Below, piece by piece: positions 6,900 to 14,079 of a stretch of DNA of 15,063 nucleotides (its first letter is position 1; the number at the start of each line of letters is the position of its first letter). Made by a program: the position numbers and the translations under genes. The stretch covers positions 1 through 15,063 of the forward strand of contig JAXDBW010000005.1 of assembly GCA_034678405.1 (NCBI GenBank), written 5' to 3'. This stretch comes from JAXDBW01 sp034678405. GTDB taxonomy: Bacteria > Patescibacteriota > Patescibacteriia > UBA10025 > JAHIVO01. Below the pieces are notes generated by a model. The model was not told where the DNA came from, ran no database searches, and was given only the letters and a program-made list of their open reading frames with translations.

Positions 6900-8573
6900 T
6901 TACAAACCAATCGGCGGTGGGGACGGCCAGGAGCACTTAGCAGGATCAACCCGGAACAATAGGGTCGAATGTGTTGCCCACTCCAGCGACAGAGTATCAT
7001 CCAATTCAGTGTAACTCAGCATCTCCTCTCCGAGCTGATAATAATACGGGGAATTATTATGAATCATCATGTACTCAATTTGATTGTAGCAGGCAAATGT
7101 AATAATATCCGCAATCGGCGCGTCGGGTACTACATACATGCCCATGTGCATCTGATAGGGTATATATGGTGAGCTGGAAATAATGCGTGGAATCTCAGTA
7201 TGATGTGCGTCGAGCCACTCGAGCGATGCGGCTTCTGATGTTGTCTGCAGCGAATATGGGGTTACGATACTCTCAGCTGACTGGGCTACTCGAGATGCAA
7301 TAACTCCCTGCACACAAATCATACATAAAGCCAAAAAGAAAATAATAACTCGCGGCCACGCCCTGTTCAGGCGAACCGCACCATACATCGCTATCGCGCT
7401 CAATAGGATAATGAGTAGAGGAATAGTTGGCGCCACATACCGAGGAATAATCCGAACCACAAATATGATGACACCCACACATATTGTTGCCGTGACGAGC
7501 GACCCCATCATCTGCTTCTCGCTCGTACTGACGCCGCGCCTCAGGACAAACGGCGCCAAAAGACCCAGCAACAAAATATTACAATAGGTAACCACTATAT
7601 ATAGGTTGTTGCTGAGGTGCCGCAATCCCTGCACTATGGTACCTGACAGGCTGCTACTGTGTAGCTCGAGATTATGCGCGGCGCGAAATTCATCAGGATG
7701 ATTAATAAGGTAATCTGTCTTGTCTGCAGTTAAGCTTTGAAGGATTTCCCGCTTTTCATATTCATAATCAGGCGCGTCAGCATCAAGCACGGCGATTGCT
7801 CCTTGGCCGATCGATTGCTGGCCGGTGAGTGTGAGCTGGCCAGTGTGAGTATATAAGAAGGCTACATACGGCAATACGAAGATGCACAGCCCAGCTGCAA
7901 ACATGCCTACGCGCACAGCGTACCGTCGCCACGAACGCGCGTTTGGATACACAATGTATGTCCACAGTAGCATTAGCGCATACCACAAGACCATACTGAG
8001 CCCCACTAGACGTATCAGGTACAGAAATCCAATGAGCATGCCAATGAGAAAATGTGATGTCCACGATGCGCGGGGGCGTACTGCGTATTGGCCTACCCAT
8101 ACCACAATCAAGAGAAAAGCGATAAAAACACTCTCTGTTAAGGCAAACCACGACTGCAGCAGCAACACCGGATGGACGGCAAGCGCCAGCGCGGCGAGAT
8201 AGCCAGCCCACTCACCAGCAGCCTTTCGACCGATGAAGTAGCCACATATCACGGTGATTGCCACGGCGGTGAGATTGACGATCTTTGCCGCGATCTTAAC
8301 ATCAATGCCAAATCCACTGACAAAAGAAAGGAGCATCGCATACCCAGGCTGGATTAGGTTCGACCAATTGAATGGTTCAGTCAAATACAGCTTGCCTGAC
8401 TGAACCTGCTCAGCTAATTTAAAGTAGAGAATCGAGTCGTGGCCCAGAGCGATCGAGTCCCAAACAGTTCCGACGAGCACAAGCGCAATAGCTACAATGC
8501 CCAGCAGAATGATGCTGGATTTCCAACGCAAAAAGATGATCAGCGTTCGTTTTAGTAATGGGGGTAGTTTCAT
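6900..8573 (-). CDS. GT-C membrane glycosyltransferase, PMT/GT39-GT83-like
   Basis: A 557-residue polytopic protein with a first membrane segment at 19-38, an outer loop with GHDSILYFKLAEQVQSG (44-60; D46 the probable catalytic acid), QPGYAMLLSF (75-84) and ALTESVFIAFLL (144-155). These are the landmarks of dolichyl/polyprenyl-phosphate-sugar dependent transferases of the PMT_2/ArnT type, which use lipid-linked sugar outside the membrane. After the last hydrophobic segment (about 410-430) there is a soluble C-terminal domain of about 125 residues containing the pattern YIPYQMHMGMYVVPDAP. The ATG at 8573 lies one base after the preceding stop, so translation is probably coupled; no Shine-Dalgarno is visible. 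It is different in sequence from the two MptA/B-like genes flanking it. Acceptor unknown. Confidence 0.8.
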   Translation of the reverse strand: MKLPPLLKRTLIIFLRWKSSIILLGIVAIALVLVGTVWDSIALGHDSILYFKLAEQVQSGKLYLTEPFNWSNLIQPGYAMLLSFVSGFGIDVKIAAKIVNLTAVAITVICGYFIGRKAAGEWAGYLAALALAVHPVLLLQSWFALTESVFIAFLLIVVWVGQYAVRPRASWTSHFLIGMLIGFLYLIRLVGLSMVLWYALMLLWTYIVYPNARSWRRYAVRVGMFAAGLCIFVLPYVAFLYTHTGQLTLTGQQSIGQGAIAVLDADAPDYEYEKREILQSLTADKTDYLINHPDEFRAAHNLELHSSSLSGTIVQGLRHLSNNLYIVVTYCNILLLGLLAPFVLRRGVSTSEKQMMGSLVTATICVGVIIFVVRIIPRYVAPTIPLLIILLSAIAMYGAVRLNRAWPRVIIFFLALCMICVQGVIASRVAQSAESIVTPYSLQTTSEAASLEWLDAHHTEIPRIISSSPYIPYQMHMGMYVVPDAPIADIITFACYNQIEYMMIHNNSPYYYQLGEEMLSYTELDDTLSLEWATHSTLLFRVDPAKCSWPSPPPIGL

Positions 8574-8584
8574 GTCATGACATG
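8571..8584. repeat. 14-bp perfect palindrome over a stop/start junction
   Basis: CATGTCATGACATG reads the same on both strands. It covers the TGA of the MptA/B-like gene and the ATG of the next GT-C gene. As RNA it would need a loop from its own centre, so it may have no role. Confidence 0.7.
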
Positions 8585-10023
8585 GATGAAATGGTATGCC
8601 GATGAGTCCTGTGGAAGCGCGGGGCGACCCATTGGTAACTATAATATAATCCCAATAACAGCCATAGCAAAATATTGGCTAGAAAAAATCGATCCACGTA
8701 AAACACAAACCCGCTGAGTGTAAAGAATATGATCATAGCTGATGACGATCGCTGGGTGAATAACAGAAGCAGCGGCATACACCAAACCATATACCAAACA
8801 TTAAATACGATCGGCACAAATGACAGTGCCAAAAATAATATCCAGAAATATTGTTGGGGCAGTGCCGACCGCTTTCCTCGCATACGACGAACAAACAATA
8901 CATAACTACTGAGTAGAAAAAATAGGGTGGCCGAGAAGTATGGGATGACGAACGACAGCGAGAGTGTCTGTCCTATGACTGACTGCAATGGTTGGAGTGC
9001 TGCGCGGGTCATGGCCACAGGGAATGTGGGTTTAAATTTACTGACAAAGGCGCTGCCGACATTACCAATGTTTTCTGCGAAGCTATGATAGGGCAAATAG
9101 AACAGCACTATGAGGATGACCGCAGCAACCAGGAGCCCTCCGATCTGCCAGAGTGTCCGACTGATTGATGTCCGCCGCCACAGAATCCATAGCACCACGA
9201 TCGGTAGTAGCGCGATGGTCACAAACTTGACGAGCGCACCAGCAACTAATGCCAGGCCTGCCCAGACTGGCCGTTTCGTTATGAGTAGCCACAGGGATCC
9301 GAGGACACTCAGTAAAACCAGCACATCATTATGGCCATTGTTAATGAGTTCTACTAATATAAACGGATTCCATATAAATAATACCAATGAGGCGCGTGCC
9401 CACCGCGGGATCAGGAGTTTGGCAATTCGGAAAAATATCCATGCACACGCCGCCAATAATAAGAGATTGACGACCCGAAAACCAGCCACATTCGTCGCAA
9501 AGTTTTTCCCGAACGCTTTTTGTAATGCGAGGCTATAGGACGTATATAGTGGACCATATGGCATCACGCCATCAGCATAAGGAACGATGTCCCCGTAACC
9601 GAGTTCAGCCGGGGCACTGTGATACGGGTTGACGTGGTGAACGTTGACGATCTCTGCCCGGAAAATATACCCATAGAGATCGACAGACATCAGCGGCGTA
9701 CTCATCATCAATGCGGTAGAAAAAATAATCGCCCATACTATCGCCTGACGGAACTGGCGCGTGGTTAGACGAACGGTCCTAAGCCAAACAAATACTACAG
9801 TGTACACCAGTGTCATACTCATGAAGAGCGCTGCAATCATGACGCTGTCCATACGATAGATGCCGACGTGCGTGGTAAAATAGGGCATGGGCGGCGGTGT
9901 ATATCTACTACTCAAAATGCTCGCGGTCCCAAACAACAGCGCAAGCAATCCGCCCAGTACCGACGCTGTACTCTTCGGCCAGCGCCATATATCTTTTGGG
10001 GGTGAAAGTCGATTGGCAATCAT
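8575..10023 (-). CDS. GT-C membrane glycosyltransferase, MptA/MptB-like (paralogue A)
   Basis: A 482-residue protein with about a dozen membrane segments. The outer-loop motifs are SVDLYG (113-118; D115 probable catalytic acid), HHVNPY (129-134), LGYGDIVPY (141-149), MPYGPLY (154-160), followed by LFIWNPF (215-221), GHNDVLVLL (230-238) and, late in the protein, NVWYMVWCMPLLLL. All of these recur in order in the gene at 5408-6826, so the two are paralogues separated by one unrelated GT-C gene. The family adds mannose (in characterised actinobacterial members) from polyprenyl-phosphate-mannose outside the membrane; the sugar here is an inference. AGG stands 3 bases before the ATG. It lies 9 bases after the upstream gene, in one transcription unit. 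Confidence 0.85.
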   Translation of the reverse strand: MIANRLSPPKDIWRWPKSTASVLGGLLALLFGTASILSSRYTPPPMPYFTTHVGIYRMDSVMIAALFMSMTLVYTVVFVWLRTVRLTTRQFRQAIVWAIIFSTALMMSTPLMSVDLYGYIFRAEIVNVHHVNPYHSAPAELGYGDIVPYADGVMPYGPLYTSYSLALQKAFGKNFATNVAGFRVVNLLLLAACAWIFFRIAKLLIPRWARASLVLFIWNPFILVELINNGHNDVLVLLSVLGSLWLLITKRPVWAGLALVAGALVKFVTIALLPIVVLWILWRRTSISRTLWQIGGLLVAAVILIVLFYLPYHSFAENIGNVGSAFVSKFKPTFPVAMTRAALQPLQSVIGQTLSLSFVIPYFSATLFFLLSSYVLFVRRMRGKRSALPQQYFWILFLALSFVPIVFNVWYMVWCMPLLLLFTQRSSSAMIIFFTLSGFVFYVDRFFLANILLWLLLGLYYSYQWVAPRFHRTHRHTISSMS

Positions 10024-10032
10024 GAGCCTACT

Positions 10033-11253
10033 CTAGTTAATAGATGAGGCGATGCTTCGCCCCTTGGCAGGATTCGCACTGAAACTATGCATGAGACCAA
10101 ACAGGCGCCAAAGCACGCCGGCCTGCAACGCAACAATAAGCAGAGAGACGCTGATAAATTGCCAGGAAAATGGTCCCCATACCTGCCAGATCAGTGGGAA
10201 AGAAAGATAGTTCAGTAGGTCGTATCCGACAACCAGGCCCGCCAGCCGACGATCTCCGATGAGCACAACCAACGGCACGAACCAGATGATCCACTGCGGT
10301 GAATAGAATCGTGAGAAAAAAGTAAACACCAGCACCGCCAGCGCCATCCAGAGTACGAGCTGATGGGGCGAGCGCAGCCATCGCTGTACTACAGTTGTTT
10401 TGAATATAACAAATAACGGAACGGCGAACTGGAGAATGAGAAAGATTGTCAGCCCGAGATAGTCCAGCTGGACAATGCCCGTCGACTGCAGCGGCCCCTC
10501 GATCAGCATAAAGTAGAGGCTCCCCACCCCACCACTCCGTGCCCCATGGAAGAGGTAGGGTCGGAGAGAGGTGAACCCATCGATGAAAAAACTGATAGCC
10601 ATAATGCCCCCCACAACCAGCCCAACGCTCCACCAGAAACTGCGGAGGGCAGCCCGTGTCTGCTCCGGGCATGTCTGACGGACATACGCGTAGACGAGTG
10701 GCAGGAAAAGAACAGGGTACCACTTCGTCAGGATGGCCAGTCCGAGCACTGCTCCTGCCCAGCGCCACCGACGACTCAGGACAAGCCATAGCCCCACCTG
10801 GACGAGCAACGCCACCAGTATGTCAAAGCGGCTGAAGGTAAAAAACAGCATGGCCGGCAACACTAGTAGTGCCGCAAACCACACTGAGCGTTTGAGCTGG
10901 TGGAGAAGTATGATCGTCACCCAGAGCAACGACACGGCAAGGATGGTATTCATAGTTATCAAAATCCAGCGATAATACCCATATTGATCAGAAAATATGT
11001 ATGGCAGCGTAATATACCCGAGCCCTACCTGTGGGTACTCCTGGAAAATGCTTATATCATATGGGGTTATTCCTTGCGTCACCCAGCTCCCGCGCTGCTG
11101 AAACACGCCCAGCTCGTGATCATCATGGATCAGTTGCGCACGGTAGCCGTCCCGAAAAAATGAAAGGTCAGTATAGTCAGGGCCGAGCAAGGCAAACGCT
11201 CCAACGACAACGATAATGAGAATGAAAATCCACTTTCCTGCTCGCTGGCTCAT
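10033..11253 (-). CDS. GT-C membrane glycosyltransferase, GT87-like
   Basis: A 406-residue protein with a signal-anchor-like first segment (about 7-24), then a loop with DHELGVFQQRGSWVTQG (45-61), TPYD (63-66) and EYPQVGLGY (72-80), followed by TFSRFDILVALLVQ (139-152) and LTKWYPVLFLPL (175-186). The 'E-YP-x-x...Y', 'RFD' and 'K-YP-x-x-LP' blocks are those of GT87 (PimE-like) enzymes that use polyprenyl-phosphate-mannose. About ten membrane segments are present, ending with a short basic tail. It overlaps the upstream STT3-like gene by four bases (ATGA at 11250-11253), the classic sign of coupled translation; no Shine-Dalgarno is needed or seen. It is distantly similar in layout to the MptA/B-like pair but not a close copy. 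Confidence 0.8.
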   Translation of the reverse strand: MSQRAGKWIFILIIVVVGAFALLGPDYTDLSFFRDGYRAQLIHDDHELGVFQQRGSWVTQGITPYDISIFQEYPQVGLGYITLPYIFSDQYGYYRWILITMNTILAVSLLWVTIILLHQLKRSVWFAALLVLPAMLFFTFSRFDILVALLVQVGLWLVLSRRWRWAGAVLGLAILTKWYPVLFLPLVYAYVRQTCPEQTRAALRSFWWSVGLVVGGIMAISFFIDGFTSLRPYLFHGARSGGVGSLYFMLIEGPLQSTGIVQLDYLGLTIFLILQFAVPLFVIFKTTVVQRWLRSPHQLVLWMALAVLVFTFFSRFYSPQWIIWFVPLVVLIGDRRLAGLVVGYDLLNYLSFPLIWQVWGPFSWQFISVSLLIVALQAGVLWRLFGLMHSFSANPAKGRSIASSIN

Positions 11254-12827
11254 ATATCAGCTGGCTTAACCCCATAAATCGTCGCCTCATCATCTTCATA
11301 GACTCGGTAGAAACCCCCATCCCGCTCCACTACCCGATTCATGGCTGTGTGGTTTGCCTCGACAAACACATACCGGGCATGAAATGTGTCGCGGATTGAC
11401 TCGGAAACGCCTTCACGTTGCTGTCCGGTGGTAATATTTACAATCGTATCCCAGATGACTGGGTCATATTCATACGAGAAAGTCGGGTCAAGACCACTAA
11501 TATAGTATGCCTGCGGGCTCCGGTAGAAGAGAATAGGAAACTCGTCCCAACTCGAATGAAATACGATTTCGCCGGGCTGAACATGCTGAGCGAGCCACGC
11601 ACCGGCTCCGGCAAAGCGAGTCACCGAGATACCATTATGATAATCCGTACTTAACTTTTTCGTGTCCTTCGCGATAACCATCGGCAGCATGATGAGGAGG
11701 TAGGCGCTCATGATGAGTACAGCCGCCTTATACTGACGGGCAGCCGTCTGGAACCATCGCCACAATCGATCGCGAGAAAAGCTCCCGGCGTAGTGCTGCA
11801 GCGTCAGCGCAATCCACAATACCGCAGCTGGCACGTAGTACTCCACATACCGCCGGGATTTCAGCGTGAAGGCCAAGAAAAACACAAAGATAAATGTTGC
11901 CAGTAACTGCCGTCGGGACGGGCGTTTCCAGTAGACAATCATGACCGTGAGGGCAATGACGATGAGCATCGTCACCAGCAGCGCATCACTTCCGAGATTG
12001 ACCGGATTATATGGATACCACTCGCCCCCTACCGAAATGATATCCTGATAATTCACAATACCAATGGCCACTAATTGTCGCCAGTAAAACAGAATGTTCT
12101 GTGGAAACTGCGGATTGATGAGAACCCCGGCCAGTGTGCCTCCCGCCGTCACGAAGAACATTCGCAACTCCTTGCTATTGCGTGCGACGACAGAAAACGG
12201 CTGGGTATTACCGCGGCGAAACCAGTCCATCAGGACGCTGATCAGGGCATAAGCTCCGGCAAATACCGCCAGCAAAATAAATCCCCCATATGCCCACACA
12301 TATGTCGCGGCGGTAAAGAATAGGGCTACATATTTATAGCGGAACAAACAGTACAGACCAAAAAACAAAAACAGAAGCGACACCACGGGCGCCTTGATGA
12401 GATTCAAGCGAAACATAAATGGGGTCGTAACGAGTAGGAGAATTGCAAACCAAAACGCGCCGGGCACTCGCAGACGACGGAGCATCCCATAAAACAATAT
12501 GATGAACGCGGTATTCAATATCACCTGTGCCAGTTTGGCCCCCTGGACGGGGTTCATCAGATGTGTGAATGGGATAAGGAAGAGGTGGTAGAGGAAATGC
12601 TGATTGGTGTATGAGTCTTTCAGTACTGAAAACTGTAACCACGGGAATGTTTTGATCACTCCCTGCTCCGGGATGAGGCGCGACATCTCAATATGATAAA
12701 ACGAATCAGGATCAGGAAACGTAGGGATCGACTGAATGTAGGTGCACCACGCTACACTCCCCGCAATGAGCACAATAAATGAGAGATACCACCAGTGTGA
12801 TTTGATTGTACGCAGGAATGTGTGCAT
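11250..12827 (-). CDS. STT3-like GT-C membrane protein (possible oligosaccharyltransferase)
   Basis: A 525-residue protein from the ATG at 12827: a first membrane segment (13-30), an outer loop with PDPDSFYHIEMSRLIPEQG (38-56), about ten more segments, then a soluble C-terminal region from about 385. The DxD-like pair before Y-H in the first loop and SWDEF at 426-430 (compare the WWDYG acceptor motif of STT3/PglB/AglB) point to an STT3-type GT-C enzyme that could transfer a lipid-linked glycan to protein. WWDYG is not exact, so a non-OST GT-C enzyme is an alternative. The frame reaches a TTG at 12857, but that codon sits inside the hairpin stem at 12844-12876 and the predicted transcript starts at 12878, so I choose the ATG. 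First gene of the GT-C block. Confidence 0.75.
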   Translation of the reverse strand: MHTFLRTIKSHWWYLSFIVLIAGSVAWCTYIQSIPTFPDPDSFYHIEMSRLIPEQGVIKTFPWLQFSVLKDSYTNQHFLYHLFLIPFTHLMNPVQGAKLAQVILNTAFIILFYGMLRRLRVPGAFWFAILLLVTTPFMFRLNLIKAPVVSLLFLFFGLYCLFRYKYVALFFTAATYVWAYGGFILLAVFAGAYALISVLMDWFRRGNTQPFSVVARNSKELRMFFVTAGGTLAGVLINPQFPQNILFYWRQLVAIGIVNYQDIISVGGEWYPYNPVNLGSDALLVTMLIVIALTVMIVYWKRPSRRQLLATFIFVFFLAFTLKSRRYVEYYVPAAVLWIALTLQHYAGSFSRDRLWRWFQTAARQYKAAVLIMSAYLLIMLPMVIAKDTKKLSTDYHNGISVTRFAGAGAWLAQHVQPGEIVFHSSWDEFPILFYRSPQAYYISGLDPTFSYEYDPVIWDTIVNITTGQQREGVSESIRDTFHARYVFVEANHTAMNRVVERDGGFYRVYEDDEATIYGVKPADI

Positions 12828-12843
12828 GAAACAACGGATAATA

Positions 12844-12876
12844 GTAGTCTCCGCCAAGCATGGGGGCGGAGACTAC
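12844..12876 (-). other. 12-bp GC-rich hairpin in the leader of the STT3-like gene
   Basis: GTAGTCTCCGCC (12844-12855) and GGCGGAGACTAC (12865-12876) are exact complements with a 9-base loop. It lies between the isomerase stop (12915) and the ATG at 12827. On the minus strand the stem is followed by TATTATCC, too poor in U for a clear intrinsic terminator. With the predicted start near 12878 the hairpin would sit at the very 5' end of the message, a place where such stems protect mRNA; partial termination of isomerase transcripts is the alternative. Confidence 0.75.
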
Positions 12877-12884
12877 CTGCTCAC

Positions 12885-12914
12885 AGCATACCAAAGCCGG
12901 CGGTGAGCTGGCAA
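12885..12914 (-). promoter_or_regulatory. Predicted promoter of the GT-C block
   Basis: On the minus strand TTGCCA (12914-12909, 5/6), an 18-base spacer and TATGCT (12890-12885, 4/6) preceded by TGG (an extended -10). The start of transcription would be near 12878, two bases before the hairpin stem. It overlaps the stop codon of the isomerase gene just at its upstream end (12915-12917). Confidence 0.5.
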
Positions 12915-13991
12915 TTATTTTTTGAGTTGCTGCTTGAAATAATCAACAATCGGAATCGGTGACGGATCGATGGCATTCAGCATCGCGAGAAAAAAGCTCA
13001 CATAGCTAGAATACAGCACTGCCTGCAATACCTCGGCGAGAACTGACGGCCCACTCAGCGTATATGCAAGCGTGGGGATCTTCTTTTTCTTCGCCACCCG
13101 CTGAGTAATAGTTACTCGGGTTCGGTTACGCTGATAATACCGCCGCGAATTCAGGAAGATGAAAGCGAGCTGTCGTGGGTTCGTCTGGGGAAATGAAAGC
13201 CCCTCCATCAGATGGTGATTAAGTTCAGAAATGAGAAAGTAGGCAGCAAAATTCTTGCCGTTTTCATTAATCTGATTGGCGGCAATATGAGCGTTGCCGG
13301 ATAAGTGGTCGGCTGCGATCAGTATCGGTATCCGCGTGTGTGCGAGAGTGGCAGCTTGCTTCGCGGGATTTTTGGATCGTGGATTGCGCACGCCGAGCTG
13401 CTTGTGCTGAGCAACCAAGTATTTGATGGCTGCATTGAAATCTCGATTCGTAATCTGCAACAACCCCGCCTGCTGCAACAACCCCACGATGCCAATCAAT
13501 GAATACCCGAGTGCCATACGCGGCTGATTGGATGGATTGAACCGTGGGTCAAATACGTAGGCTGGTAATCTATATTTCTTCGCATAGCGAGCCAGCGTCC
13601 CACCAGCGCAGATGATGATTATCTTGGCTTTACGTCGCCGGGCATCACGAACGGCAGCGAGCGTCTCCTCGGTGGTACCAGAGTAGCTCGAGATGACACA
13701 CAGTGTTTTGCGATTAACATAATTTGGCAGCTGATACTGGCGACTCACGGCAAAGGGTACGGTCAGCTGGCGACTAAATGCGTACTCAACGACGTCGCCG
13801 CCCAGCGCTGACCCCCCCATCCCAGCCAGCACCATACGCTCAACCGAGCGATATGCCTTCGGTACTGAGATCTGCTGCACATCCTCCCACGCCTGCTGAC
13901 ACTGCAGCGCCAGTGATTCGATTGACCCAAGCATGTTTTGGGAGTCGAGAGTGGCTATTTTTTTCACTGAATCGAGTGTAGCGGTCGGCAT
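12915..13991 (-). CDS. Bifunctional phosphoglucose/phosphomannose isomerase-type SIS protein
   Basis: A 358-residue SIS-fold enzyme of the PGI/PMI family, interconverting glucose-6-P, fructose-6-P and mannose-6-P in the cytoplasm. Visible: GMGGSALGGD (57-66), the phosphate-binding SSYSGTTEET (101-110), QPRMALGYS (156-164), NENGK (242-246), ELNHH (256-260) and the C-terminal DPSPIPIVDYFKQQLKK. E243 and H259 keep the 16-residue spacing of the catalytic Glu/His pair of characterised archaeal enzymes, as I recall it. The usual NHNE of this motif reads NHHLME, a possible change in specificity. It starts with ATG at 13991; no Shine-Dalgarno is seen. It diverges from yebC through a shared promoter region and precedes the GT-C genes, consistent with supplying mannose-6-P for the lipid-linked donor. 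Length is normal for the family. Confidence 0.88.
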   Translation of the reverse strand: MPTATLDSVKKIATLDSQNMLGSIESLALQCQQAWEDVQQISVPKAYRSVERMVLAGMGGSALGGDVVEYAFSRQLTVPFAVSRQYQLPNYVNRKTLCVISSYSGTTEETLAAVRDARRRKAKIIIICAGGTLARYAKKYRLPAYVFDPRFNPSNQPRMALGYSLIGIVGLLQQAGLLQITNRDFNAAIKYLVAQHKQLGVRNPRSKNPAKQAATLAHTRIPILIAADHLSGNAHIAANQINENGKNFAAYFLISELNHHLMEGLSFPQTNPRQLAFIFLNSRRYYQRNRTRVTITQRVAKKKKIPTLAYTLSGPSVLAEVLQAVLYSSYVSFFLAMLNAIDPSPIPIVDYFKQQLKK

Positions 13992-14010
13992 AGAAGAGAA
14001 TAAATATGCG

Positions 14011-14039
14011 TTGATAATACCATAAAAATATGGTATAGT
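14011..14039 (+). promoter_or_regulatory. Predicted promoter of yebC-ruvC
   Basis: TTGATA (14011-14016, 5/6), a 17-base spacer and TATAGT (14034-14039, 5/6) preceded by TATGG, a full extended -10. The start of transcription would be near 14046, leaving about 34 bases before the ATG at 14080. This is the strongest promoter match in the window. Confidence 0.7.
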
Positions 14040-14042
14040 AAA
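14014..14042 (-). promoter_or_regulatory. Predicted promoter of the isomerase gene
   Basis: On the minus strand TTTACT (14042-14037, 4/6), a 17-base spacer, and TATTAT (14019-14014, 5/6) preceded by TATGG, a full TRTGN extended -10. The start of transcription would be near 14007, giving a leader of about 16 bases. It overlaps the yebC promoter almost completely, so the two should compete for RNA polymerase. Confidence 0.6.
14017..14036. repeat. Perfect 8-bp inverted repeat between divergent promoters
   Basis: ATACCATA (14017-14024), AAAA, TATGGTAT (14029-14036). Each arm forms part of one of the two opposed extended -10 elements. It may simply reflect two good extended -10s back to back, or may be an operator. 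Confidence 0.8.
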
Positions 14043-14079
14043 AGGGATAATTCACTTTTTTCTGCTGCGTAAAAGAGTC

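Noticed and set aside
7783..8211. A 142-codon minus-strand frame inside the PMT-like GT-C gene
   Set aside because: It overlaps in another frame a protein with consistent membrane segments and motifs; its own sequence is rich in R, S and C with no domain.
10085..10789. A 234-codon minus-strand frame inside the GT87-like gene
   Set aside because: Shadow of the GT-C gene in another frame; the translation is unlike a folded or membrane protein and has no own start signal.
12828..12857. TTG start at 12857 for the STT3-like gene
   Set aside because: The codon is buried in a 12-bp stem and the ATG ten codons later keeps the full first membrane segment.
12844..12876. Hairpin as a definite rho-independent terminator of the isomerase gene
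   Set aside because: The sequence after the stem on the minus strand is TATTATCCG rather than a U-run, so I list it as a leader hairpin and leave partial termination as an alternative.
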